Shown: positions 1-6,171 of the stretch, one piece after another
How the letters are laid out: every line of letters begins with the position of its first letter
Numbering within the stretch: the first letter of the stretch is position 1
DNA from: JBKHXU01 sp046565865
GTDB lineage: Bacteria; Pseudomonadota; Gammaproteobacteria; Acidiferrobacterales; Sulfurifustaceae
Assembly: GCA_046565865.1 (NCBI GenBank)
Contig: JBKHXU010000203.1
Location: 1-6,464, forward strand
Reading direction: 5' to 3'
Length of the DNA: 6,464 bases
Notes under the pieces: model-generated
What the model saw: the letters and a program-made list of their open reading frames with translations, nothing else
What the model was told of the DNA's origin: nothing
Databases searched by the model: none
Made by a program: the position numbers and the translations under genes

Positions 1-664
1 CCGTTTGTAGTTCCGCTTGCGCCAACCGTTCGGCCAGAAACGGCGCGCCGCCCGCGGCGGCCAGAATCGTGTCGTCGACCGGCCGTTGACGCTTGGCAAG
101 CCAGTCGCGCACGAGCGCGGGCGCGGGCGGCCGAAATCGAATCGGCACGCACCGGCTGCGGATGGTGGCCGGCAAGCGCGCCGGTCGCGAGCTGACCAAC
201 ACGAAAACGCATCCGAGCGGCGGCTCCTCGAGCAGCTTAAGCAGCGCGTTGGCAGCGTTCACATTCATCCGCTCCGCCGGCGTTAGCAACACCACCTTAT
301 GCGACGCCGAATGCGGCCGCAGGCTCAAAAATTCAGCGAGCGAACGGATTTGCTCCACCGTGATCGCCGTGCGCTCCGCTTCCTGCGTCACGCGCAAGAG
401 ATCCGGGTGATGCCCGGCGTCGAACATTCGACATCCATGACACTGACCACAGCCTTCTTGCGCCGCCGGCTGCCCACAAAGCAGCGCGCGCGCCAAGCGT
501 AACGCGAACACCTGCTTGCCCAACCCTTCTTGTCCCTGCAACAGCAGCGCGTGCGGCAACCGCGCGCGCGCCTGCATCAAGTGCTGCCATGAGTCGGCAT
601 GCCACGGCAAGGCTTCGTATTCCGTGGGATCGAGCGGGCGGCTGACGGGCGCGTCATCAGCCAT
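1..664 (-). CDS. holB: DNA polymerase III delta' subunit, N-terminal two thirds (3' end outside window)
   Basis: The first 221 residues of the clamp-loader delta' subunit, which with gamma/tau and delta loads the beta clamp at replication forks. The translation from ATG 664 runs MADDAPVSRPL... without a stop to the left edge. Seen are LLLQGQEGLGKQ with a P-loop-like GxxGxGK (44-50), four cysteines in CGQPAAQEGCGQCHGC (63, 72, 75, 78) matching the zinc-binding module of clamp-loader AAA+ subunits, GHHPDL (84-89), NAANALLKLLEEPP (136-149) and TIRSRC (167-172) with the SRC arginine-finger motif. E. coli delta' has 334 residues, so about a third, the collar domain, is missing. The start overlaps tmk by eight bases; a later ATG at 657 is in another frame. 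E. coli delta' lacks the P-loop lysine, whereas here Lys50 is present. holB following tmk is the standard gammaproteobacterial order. Confidence 0.96.
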   Translation of the reverse strand, partial: MADDAPVSRPLDPTEYEALPWHADSWQHLMQARARLPHALLLQGQEGLGKQVFALRLARALLCGQPAAQEGCGQCHGCRMFDAGHHPDLLRVTQEAERTAITVEQIRSLAEFLSLRPHSASHKVVLLTPAERMNVNAANALLKLLEEPPLGCVFVLVSSRPARLPATIRSRCVPIRFRPPAPALVRDWLAKRQRPVDDTILAAAGGAPFLAERLAQAELQT

Positions 665-1283
665 GGCCGAAACGCTCGCTCAATATCTGCCGAATGCGCG
701 CCGATACCTCGGCCGGCGCCGCCGTCGCATCGATCAGGCGCACGCGATTGGGCTCGCGCGCGGCCGCCGCGTGGTAGGCCTTGCGCACGCGGTCGAAGAA
801 CTGATGGCTCTCCTGCTCAAAGCGATCGAGCGCGCCGCGTTGGCCGACGCGGCCCATGCCGACGTCCACGGGCACATCGAGCACCAGCGTCAGGTCGGGT
901 CGCAATTCGCCTTGCACCCAGTCTTCCAGCAGCGCGATGCGCGCGCTCGCAAGCCCGCGACCGCCGCCTTGATAGGCATACGTCGCATCGGTGAAGCGGT
1001 CGCACACCACCCACTTTCCCTGTTCCAACGCCGGCCGAATGACGCGCGCCACGTGCTCGGCGCGGGCGGCGAACATGAGTAGTGTTTCGGTTTCCGACGT
1101 CATGGAGCCGCGCGCATCGAGCAACAGTTGGCGGATGCGCTCGCCGAGTTCGGTGCCGCCGGGTTCGCGCGTGACGATCAGCGCGTGGCCGGTGTCGCGT
1201 ACCCACTGCTCCACCGCCGCGATCTGCGTGCTCTTGCCCGCGCCCTCGCCGCCCTCGAGCGTGATGAAAACGCCGCGTTGCAT
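657..1283 (-). CDS. tmk: Thymidylate kinase
   Basis: A 208-residue cytosolic kinase that phosphorylates dTMP to dTDP with ATP, an essential step for dTTP. It has the P-loop LEGGEGAGKSTQ (9-20), TREPGGTELGERIR (38-51) for dTMP binding, the DR motif in DRFTDATYAYQGGGRG (95-110), and a LID stretch RVGQRGALDRFEQE with arginines. The P-loop lacks the basic residue of type I enzymes while the LID carries arginines, which fits the E. coli-like type II group. The length fits the usual 205-215. The ATG at 1283 is chosen because MQRGVFITLEGGEG is the normal opening; an in-frame start up to 1337 would add sequence lying within mltG. There is no clear Shine-Dalgarno, only AAGAAAAAG, but mltG ends four bases upstream, so coupling is likely. 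The TGA overlaps holB by eight bases. Confidence 0.98.
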   Translation of the reverse strand: MQRGVFITLEGGEGAGKSTQIAAVEQWVRDTGHALIVTREPGGTELGERIRQLLLDARGSMTSETETLLMFAARAEHVARVIRPALEQGKWVVCDRFTDATYAYQGGGRGLASARIALLEDWVQGELRPDLTLVLDVPVDVGMGRVGQRGALDRFEQESHQFFDRVRKAYHAAAAREPNRVRLIDATAAPAEVSARIRQILSERFGHG

Positions 1284-1287
1284 GTCG

Positions 1288-2364
1288 TTACTTTTTCTTG
1301 TCACCGGTTGCGCGCTGCCGCGGCGCCTTGCCGCCAAGTTGATACTTCACCACTGCGGCGTTGTGTTCCGCGATCGTCGCCGAAAATACATGCGTGCCGT
1401 CGCCGCGCGATACGAAGTACAACGCCGGGGTATCGGCCGGGTGCAGCGCCGCGGCCAGCGAGGCGCCGCCCGGCATCGCAATTGGTGTCGGCGGCAGGCC
1501 GGCGCGCGTGTAGGTATTGTACGGGGTGTCGGTACGCAGGTCTTTCAAGCGAATATTTCCGTCGAACGCGGGGCCGAGGCCGTAAATAACGGTCGGGTCG
1601 GTTTGCAGCCGCATCCCCTTGCGCAGACGGTTGATGAACACGCCGGCGATCAGCCGCCGCTCCTCCGGCCGCGATGTTTCCTTTTCGACGATCGAGGCGA
1701 GCGTCAACGCCTCGTCCGGGCTGCGCAACGGCAAATCCGCGGCGCGACTGCCCCACTCCTGTGCCAGCCGCGCTTCCATTTTTTCCAACGCACGTCCGAG
1801 AATTGCTAGATCGGTATGTTCTGCCGAGAAATAATAGGTATCGGGATAGAACCGCCCTTCAGGGTGCACGCCCGGCCGATTCAGCCGACGCATGATCTCG
1901 TCGTCGCCGACACCGGTCAGCGTTTGCGTTAGTCTCGGTGTATTGGCCAGCGCCTGACGCACTTGATGGAATGTCCAGCCTTCAACGATCACGAACGGAT
2001 GCTCGACGACGCGCCCGGCGACGACCTGCTCCAGCAGCTCACCGGCGCTCATGCCGCTGCGAAACCGATACTCGCCGGCCTTGAGCGCGCGACTGCGGCC
2101 GGTGATGTAGCCCAGGAACACGAAACTGCGCGTTTCACGCAACACGCCACGCTCGCGCAGTTGCGCCGCGAGCCCACGCAGCGACGTACCGGGGCGCACG
2201 ACGTACGTGTCCGCGCCCGGATCGATTGGGCGATGCCAGGCCCAATACAGGTACACCGACAACCCCAGCACCAGGACCGCGGCCGCGACGGCGAGCGCTC
2301 TAAATGCCGTCGTGAGCGCCGACGATCGCCGCTTGAAGGGCGCGCGTGATCGGGCCAATGCCAT
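1288..2364 (-). CDS. mltG: Endolytic murein transglycosylase MltG (YceG-like)
   Basis: About 358 residues. MltG is an inner-membrane lytic transglycosylase that cuts nascent glycan strands and is thought to set their length. A short basic cytoplasmic start (RSRAPFKRR) is followed by one membrane segment (about 20-43, AFRALAVAAAVLVLGLSVYLY), a LysM-like region (YVVRPGTSLRGLAAQLRERGVL), then the YceG domain with GRFYPDTYYF (170-179), LASIVEKET (222-230) holding the catalytic Glu227, VFINRLRKGMRLQTDPTVIYG (242-262), PYNTYTRAGLPPTPIAMPG and ALYFVSRGDGTHVFS. It ends in a basic tail with KKK. The start is uncertain: ATG 2364, TTG 2358 (better spaced from AAGGAG) or TTG 2379. All give the same membrane anchor and place the start inside pabC. 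tmk begins four bases after the TAA. The length resembles the 340-residue E. coli protein. Confidence 0.95.
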   Translation of the reverse strand: MALARSRAPFKRRSSALTTAFRALAVAAAVLVLGLSVYLYWAWHRPIDPGADTYVVRPGTSLRGLAAQLRERGVLRETRSFVFLGYITGRSRALKAGEYRFRSGMSAGELLEQVVAGRVVEHPFVIVEGWTFHQVRQALANTPRLTQTLTGVGDDEIMRRLNRPGVHPEGRFYPDTYYFSAEHTDLAILGRALEKMEARLAQEWGSRAADLPLRSPDEALTLASIVEKETSRPEERRLIAGVFINRLRKGMRLQTDPTVIYGLGPAFDGNIRLKDLRTDTPYNTYTRAGLPPTPIAMPGGASLAAALHPADTPALYFVSRGDGTHVFSATIAEHNAAVVKYQLGGKAPRQRATGDKKK

Positions 2365-3127
2365 ACTCCTTGGTCTCAAAGCGCCGAACCGGCCAGATGC
2401 CGATCAGGCTGTTGGTTAGAAAGATCTCGTCCGCTGCTTGAAGCGCGGCGAGCGGAATTTCGCTGACGCGGCTCGGGATGTTTGCGGCGCGCGCGCGTTC
2501 CCGCACCTCCTCGCGCATGACGCCGGCGACGCCACACTGGCTGAGGTCGGGTGTGCGCAACTCACCGTCGCGCACGAGAAATACGTTGGTCATCGTGCCC
2601 TCGATGATCATGCCGGTAGTATCCTGCATCAAGCCCTCGGCATAGTCATCGCCCCATTCCCCGCGCGCCAGCACCTGCTCCAAGCGATTGAGATGTTTGA
2701 TGCCGGCGAGCAACGGATTGCGGCTCAGGCGGGCGCGACACAGGCGCACCGCGACCCCGTCATGGACATGGGCTGCCTGCGGCGCACGCGGCCACAGCGT
2801 AACAATGCGCCGCACCGAACCGTCCGTAGACGGCCGATAACCCCGGCTTCCCGCACCGCGCGTGACGATGATCTTCAGTGTCGCGCGCGCGACACCGCGA
2901 CAAATACGTTCGACTTCGCCTTGCAACACCTCGGGCGCGACTGGCGCTATGCCCAACCGCGCCGCGTCGCGTTGCAGACGCTGTAGATGCCGCTCCCACA
3001 ATAACGGAGTGCCGGCCTTGATCGCGACCGTCGTGAATACGCCATCACCGTACTGCAGGCCGCGATCTTGTACCGGCACGCTGTCCGCCGGCCGCCCGTC
3101 CATATAGCACGCAAGCGGTTCGCTCAC
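2300..3127 (-). CDS. pabC: Aminodeoxychorismate lyase
   Basis: A 275-residue PLP-dependent class IV aminotransferase-fold enzyme that splits 4-amino-4-deoxychorismate into p-aminobenzoate and pyruvate. Visible motifs are DGRPADSVPVQDRGLQYGDG (9-28), FTT, ERHLQRL, TRGAGSRGY (89-97), the PLP lysine in AGIKHLNRLEQVLAR (Lys144), MIIEGTMTNVF (173-183) with Glu176, and FLTNSLIGIWPV (236-247). The length agrees with the family (about 270). The chosen start is the GTG at 3127, which forms a GTGA four-base overlap with the pabB stop. The ATG at 3103, eight codons later, is possible but leaves almost nothing before the conserved DG. The open frame continues upstream to 3766 but that part is antisense-like noise within pabB. 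The 3' end overlaps mltG by roughly 60 bases, and its ending GPITRALQAAIV still looks like PabC. Next to pabB it completes the branch from chorismate to p-aminobenzoate apart from PabA. Confidence 0.95.
   Translation of the reverse strand: MSEPLACYMDGRPADSVPVQDRGLQYGDGVFTTVAIKAGTPLLWERHLQRLQRDAARLGIAPVAPEVLQGEVERICRGVARATLKIIVTRGAGSRGYRPSTDGSVRRIVTLWPRAPQAAHVHDGVAVRLCRARLSRNPLLAGIKHLNRLEQVLARGEWGDDYAEGLMQDTTGMIIEGTMTNVFLVRDGELRTPDLSQCGVAGVMREEVRERARAANIPSRVSEIPLAALQAADEIFLTNSLIGIWPVRRFETKEYGIGPITRALQAAIVGAHDGI
2366..2371 (-). promoter_or_regulatory. AAGGAG near the mltG start
   Basis: AAGGAG on the minus strand, inside pabC. It is one base before ATG 2364, which is too close for normal use, and seven bases before TTG 2358, which is near ideal. 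The site therefore makes the start codon of mltG uncertain. Confidence 0.5.
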
Positions 3128-4515
3128 GCCAACCCCAGAGCGGTGAGCAGGCCTTTGGCCTTGGCGCGGGTCTCCGCCAATTCGCGCTCCGCGATGGAGT
3201 CGGCGACGATGCCAGCCCCGGCGTGCAACGAAAGCCGATCGCCGTTTTGTACCAATGTGCGAATCAAAATGTTGAGATCCATGCTGCCGTCGTGATTCAC
3301 GTAACCAATGGAACCGGTATAGGCCCCGCGCGGGCGCGCTTCGAGCTCGCGAATGATTTCCATGCACCGCACCTTGGGGCAGCCGGTGATGGTACCACCG
3401 GGGAACACCGCGCGAATCAGGTCCATCGGAGTTATGCCCGGGCGCAATTCGCCACTCACCTCCGACACGATATGGTGCACATGGCGGTAGGATTCGAGGG
3501 TCATGAGTTCGCTGACGCGCACGCTGCCGGGTCGGCATACGCGGCCGAGGTCGTTGCGTTCGAGATCGATCAGCATCACGTGCTCGGCGCGCTCCTTCGG
3601 ATGCGCCAATAGTTCGCGCGACCAACGCGCGTCCTCGGCGGCGTCGCTGCTGCGCGGATAGGTACCGGCGATGGGGCGCGTGCGCACACGACCCCCGCGC
3701 ACTTCCGCCAGGCGCTCGGGCGAGGAACTGATGATGGCGCGTCGATCCGGCCACGTCGCGAGACACGCGAACGGCGCCGGATTGGCGCGACGCAAGCGCC
3801 GATAAAGCTGCACCGGCTCGACCGCGTCTTGCAGACGCATATCCCAGGCGCGCGCGAGGTTAACCTGAAACACGTCGCCAGCCGCGATGTATTGCTTGAT
3901 GCGCTCGACGTGCGCGAGATAGCGCTCCGGCGCTTCCTCGTGCGCCTGCGCCAGCGCGACATCGACATCGACATCGACATCGGCGACGGCTGTCAGCGCG
4001 TCGATGTCCGCCTGCATCTGCTCCATCAACGCGTCGGGCGCTGCTGCCTCGCGCACGAGCCACGTTTCGCCATGGACATGGTCGCGGATGATCGCCGCCG
4101 GAAAGCGCGTGGCGATAGCGAGCGGCAGACTTGGATCGCCGCGAAGCACCCCGAGTTTCGGTTCGATCTCGGCCGCTAATTCGTAGGCGAGAAACACGAA
4201 CCACCCGCCGCGAAACGGCAACTCGCTCGGCTCCAACGATGCGTCGCGCGCCTGCTCGCGCCATAAGACGGCCCAGCGATCTAAGAACGTATCATCCGAC
4301 ACGAGTTCGCCGTCCCAGCGCAACGTACCGTTAGCCTCGCGGACGAGGCTGCGTTCGGGAAATGCGAACAGGATGTCGTAGCGCGCCTGCGGTCCGCCGT
4401 GGGCCACGCTTTCGAGCAGGTGCGGATAACGCGCGGGATGGGCCGCGTGCAACGCGGCGAGATCGAACGCGGCGGGAACGATGCGGTAACGACGATCGCG
4501 TGGGTCCGGCCGCAC
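3124..4515 (-). CDS. pabB: Aminodeoxychorismate synthase component I
   Basis: A 463-residue chorismate-binding enzyme. With the glutaminase PabA it converts chorismate and glutamine-derived ammonia to 4-amino-4-deoxychorismate, the first step to p-aminobenzoate and folate. The N-terminal TrpE/PabB-like domain includes LPFRGGWFVFLAYELA (about 99-114). A linker with four Asp-Val repeats (179-186) precedes the chorismate domain: RIKQYIAAGDVFQVNLAR (205-222), SSPERL, RPIAGTYPR (280-288), ERAEHVMLIDLERNDLGRV (308-326), HIVSEVSGEL, FPGGTITGCPKVRCMEII (371-388), GSIGY and GAGIVADS. The start is GTG at 4515 with AAGGAG. It overlaps pabC by four bases. Position 283 is Ala where E. coli PabB has Lys (PIKGT), a state I associate with anthranilate synthases, so a TrpE-like activity is the alternative. 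The adjacent pabC and the TITGCPKVR(C)MEII signature favour PabB. There is no fused PabA domain, and no pabA is in the window. Confidence 0.92.
   Translation of the reverse strand: MRPDPRDRRYRIVPAAFDLAALHAAHPARYPHLLESVAHGGPQARYDILFAFPERSLVREANGTLRWDGELVSDDTFLDRWAVLWREQARDASLEPSELPFRGGWFVFLAYELAAEIEPKLGVLRGDPSLPLAIATRFPAAIIRDHVHGETWLVREAAAPDALMEQMQADIDALTAVADVDVDVDVALAQAHEEAPERYLAHVERIKQYIAAGDVFQVNLARAWDMRLQDAVEPVQLYRRLRRANPAPFACLATWPDRRAIISSSPERLAEVRGGRVRTRPIAGTYPRSSDAAEDARWSRELLAHPKERAEHVMLIDLERNDLGRVCRPGSVRVSELMTLESYRHVHHIVSEVSGELRPGITPMDLIRAVFPGGTITGCPKVRCMEIIRELEARPRGAYTGSIGYVNHDGSMDLNILIRTLVQNGDRLSLHAGAGIVADSIAERELAETRAKAKGLLTALGLA
3958..3981 (-). repeat. Hexanucleotide tandem repeat, four copies, inside pabB
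   Basis: Four perfect copies of GATGTC on the minus strand (GACATC on plus), encoding DVDVDVDV at residues 179-186 of PabB. It sits in the linker between the N-terminal and chorismate-binding domains. The unit is a multiple of three, so copy-number changes would lengthen or shorten the linker without a frameshift. Confidence 0.9.
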
Positions 4516-4523
4516 GCTACCGA

Positions 4524-4530
4524 CTCCTTA
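4524..4530 (-). promoter_or_regulatory. fabF stop codon fused with pabB ribosome binding site
   Basis: TAAGGAG on the minus strand: TAA ends fabF and its two As are also the start of AAGGAG, which lies eight bases before the pabB GTG at 4515. Ribosomes ending fabF are therefore placed on the pabB start site, suggesting translational coupling. It fixes the pabB start. Confidence 0.75.
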
Positions 4531-5769
4531 CCTCAGCTTGCGAAAAACCAGCGTGCCGTTGGTGCCGCCGAAGCCGAACGAATTGGAGATGGCGACGTCG
4601 ATCGCAAACTCGCGCGCGCTGCCCGGGATGTAATCAAGATCGCACGCGGGATCGAGCGTAACCAGATTGATGGTCGGCGGCGCCACCTGATGATAGATCG
4701 AGAGGACCGTATATACCGCCTCGATGCCGCCGGCCGCGCCCAGCAAGTGGCCGGTCATGGATTTGGTCGAGCTCACCGCCACGCGGCGCGCGTGATCGCC
4801 GAACGCGCTTTTGACTGCCTGTGTTTCAGCGGCGTCGCCGAGCGGCGTCGACGTGCCATGCGCGTTGATGTACTGCACCGCGCTCGGATTAACGCCGGCG
4901 TTGCGCAATGCATTAAGCATGCACCGCGCCGCACCCTCGCCGCCTTCCGGCGGGCTCGTCATGTGATACGCGTCACCGCTCATGCCGAAACCGGCGAGCT
5001 CGGCGTAGATGGTCGCGCCGCGACGCTTGGCGTGTTCGTATTCCTCCAGCACCACGACGCCCGCGCCCTCGCCCAGCACGAAGCCGTCGCGATCCTTATC
5101 CCACGGCCGGCTCGCGGTCTCGGGGCTGTCGTTGCGACCCGACAGCGCCTTGGCGTTGCCGAAACCGGCCATGCTCGTCGGCGTGATCGCCGCTTCGGCA
5201 CCGCCGGCGATCATGACGTCGACATCGCCGTATTCGATGAGGCGCCCGGCGTCGCCGATGGCATGTGTCGCCGTGGAGCAGGCGGTGACCATCGCCAGGT
5301 TCGGACCCTTGAGACCGAACATGATCGATAGGTGTCCGGAAATCATATTTATGATCGAGGCCGGGACATAGAACGGCGAAATGCGCCGCGGTCCCTTTTC
5401 GGCAAAAAGTTTGGTCGTGTCTTCGATCGTCTCCACGCCACCGATGCCGGAGCCGATGTAGACGCCGATGCGCTCGGCGTTCGCCTCGGTCACCGTCAGC
5501 CCCGAGTGCTTGAACGCCTCGATGCCGCCGGCCATGCCGAGTTGAATAAACCGATCCATGCGCCGCGCTTCTTTGTCGGTGAGGTAACGCGCCGGATCGA
5601 AATCCTTCACCTCGCCGGCGATCTGCGACGGAAACCCGGTGGCATCGAAGCGCGTGACGCGCGTAATGCCGCTCTTACCGGCGACGATGTTGCGCCAGTT
5701 TTCCTCGACACCGGTACCGACCGGCGAGATGGCGCCGAGGCCGGTCACGACGACGCGCCGTTTGCTCAC
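4528..5769 (-). CDS. fabF: 3-oxoacyl-ACP synthase II (KAS II)
   Basis: A 413-residue condensing enzyme that extends acyl-ACP with malonyl-ACP in fatty-acid elongation, including the step toward cis-vaccenate; it acts in the cytosol as a homodimer. The thiolase-fold Cys-His-His site is complete: Cys164 in VTACSTATHAIG, His304 in NAHGTSTPLGD and His341 in KSMTGHLLGAAGG, with Lys336 nearby and the glycine-rich NSFGFGGTNGTLVF near the end. The opening RRVVVTGLGAISPVG is typical, and the length equals the usual 412-413. The start is GTG at 5769, backed by GGAGG; no ATG fits better. acpP lies 102 bases upstream and pabB starts 12 bases after the TAA. FabF is favoured over FabB by position after acpP and by sequence (VYIGSGIGG, PFYVPASIINM). 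No missing residue or frameshift was seen. Confidence 0.98.
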   Translation of the reverse strand: MSKRRVVVTGLGAISPVGTGVEENWRNIVAGKSGITRVTRFDATGFPSQIAGEVKDFDPARYLTDKEARRMDRFIQLGMAGGIEAFKHSGLTVTEANAERIGVYIGSGIGGVETIEDTTKLFAEKGPRRISPFYVPASIINMISGHLSIMFGLKGPNLAMVTACSTATHAIGDAGRLIEYGDVDVMIAGGAEAAITPTSMAGFGNAKALSGRNDSPETASRPWDKDRDGFVLGEGAGVVVLEEYEHAKRRGATIYAELAGFGMSGDAYHMTSPPEGGEGAARCMLNALRNAGVNPSAVQYINAHGTSTPLGDAAETQAVKSAFGDHARRVAVSSTKSMTGHLLGAAGGIEAVYTVLSIYHQVAPPTINLVTLDPACDLDYIPGSAREFAIDVAISNSFGFGGTNGTLVFRKLR

Positions 5770-5777
5770 GGTAGGAC

Positions 5778-5788
5778 TATCCTCCGAA
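5778..5788 (-). promoter_or_regulatory. Ribosome binding site of fabF
   Basis: TTCGGAGGATA on the minus strand lies eight bases before the GTG at 5769, with GGAGG 11 bases before it. It supports GTG as the true fabF start and is identical to the acpP site. Confidence 0.8.
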
Positions 5789-5828
5789 CATCCGCAGGCG
5801 TAGATGAACGAAACAGGGAACCACCGAC

Positions 5829-5853
5829 CGCCAACACCGACACGGTGCCGGCG
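5829..5853 (-). terminator. Stem-loop between acpP and fabF, possible attenuator or 3'-end hairpin
   Basis: On the minus strand CGCCGGCACCG (5853-5843), the three-base loop TGT and CGGTGTTGGCG (5839-5829) form an uninterrupted 11-pair stem including two G-U pairs. It starts 18 bases after the acpP stop. No U-tract follows (the next bases are GTCGGTGG), so full Rho-independent termination is doubtful. Partial termination, or blocking of 3' exonucleases so that acpP mRNA outlasts fabF mRNA, would fit the known excess of ACP over KAS II. The structure is seen; its role is inferred. Confidence 0.45.
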
Positions 5854-5871
5854 CGGCGGGATGAAGCGTGC

Positions 5872-6111
5872 TTAGTTCTTGATGTGGGCGTTGATGTAGT
5901 CGACGGCCTGCTGCACCGTCGTGATCTTCTCCGCCTCTTCATCGGGAATCTCGCAATCGAATTCTTCTTCGAGGGCCATCACCAGCTCGACGGTATCGAG
6001 CGAGTCCGCGCCCAAGTCATCGACAAAAGAAGCGGCACTGGTCACTTCGTTTTCGGCGACTCCCAACTGCTCCACTACGATCTTTTTGACGCGTTCCTCG
6101 ACACTGCTCAT
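5872..6111 (-). CDS. acpP: Acyl carrier protein
   Basis: A 79-residue acidic protein that carries growing acyl chains on a phosphopantetheine arm in type II fatty-acid synthesis and also feeds lipid A, phospholipid and cofactor pathways in the cytosol. The attachment site is the serine of DSL in DDLGADSLDTVELVMALE (Ser37 counting Met). Helix 2, the acidic EEEFDCEIPDEEAEKI segment and the ending VQQAVDYINAHIKN are characteristic. The length matches the roughly 78-residue family. The start is the ATG at 6111, set by GGAGG 11 bases upstream and by the usual MSSVEERVKKIV opening. A cysteine at position 53 sits where many gammaproteobacterial ACPs have Thr or Asp, which I regard as minor. The gene is flanked by gaps of 95 and 102 bases, unlike the tightly packed genes downstream, consistent with separate control of its level. 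Confidence 0.99.
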   Translation of the reverse strand: MSSVEERVKKIVVEQLGVAENEVTSAASFVDDLGADSLDTVELVMALEEEFDCEIPDEEAEKITTVQQAVDYINAHIKN

Positions 6112-6119
6112 GGCAACTT

Positions 6120-6130
6120 TATCCTCCGAA
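6120..6130 (-). promoter_or_regulatory. Ribosome binding site of acpP
   Basis: TTCGGAGGATA on the minus strand contains GGAGG, 11 bases before the ATG at 6111. It decides the acpP start: the longer in-frame reading up to 6210 would begin with non-ACP sequence. The same 11 bases stand at the same distance before fabF. Confidence 0.8.
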
Positions 6131-6140
6131 GTATGACAGT

Positions 6141-6158
6141 CGGCCCCGAATGAGGCCG
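6141..6158 (-). promoter_or_regulatory. Stem-loop in the acpP leader
   Basis: On the minus strand CGGCCTC (6158-6152) and GGGGCCG (6147-6141) form a seven-pair stem, one pair being G-U, closed by the tetraloop ATTC. It ends 13 bases before the GGAGG of acpP, so it leaves the ribosome site open. If the acpP transcript starts upstream of it, a 5' hairpin of this kind could stabilise the message. This is inference; only the pairing is seen. Confidence 0.4.
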
Positions 6159-6171
6159 CATAGTTAACACA

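Noticed and set aside
561..570. CG dinucleotide run inside holB
   Set aside because: Ten bases encoding Ala-Arg alternation, expected by chance in GC-rich coding DNA.
991..1809. 272-codon plus-strand open frame opposite tmk and mltG, and a 273-codon one at 5332-6153 opposite fabF and acpP
   Set aside because: Both are antisense to conserved genes with no domain or ribosome site support; they are shadow frames.
3128..3766. Long in-frame N-terminal extension of pabC
   Set aside because: The extension is out-of-frame reading of the conserved pabB C-terminal half. PabC homologues begin just before the DGRP segment, and the GTGA overlap at 3127 gives a natural start.
4399..5331. 310-codon open frame on the plus strand opposite fabF and the end of pabB
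   Set aside because: It lies antisense to clearly conserved fabF codons, has arginine- and alanine-rich low-information sequence and no recognisable motif; such frames are common in GC-rich DNA.
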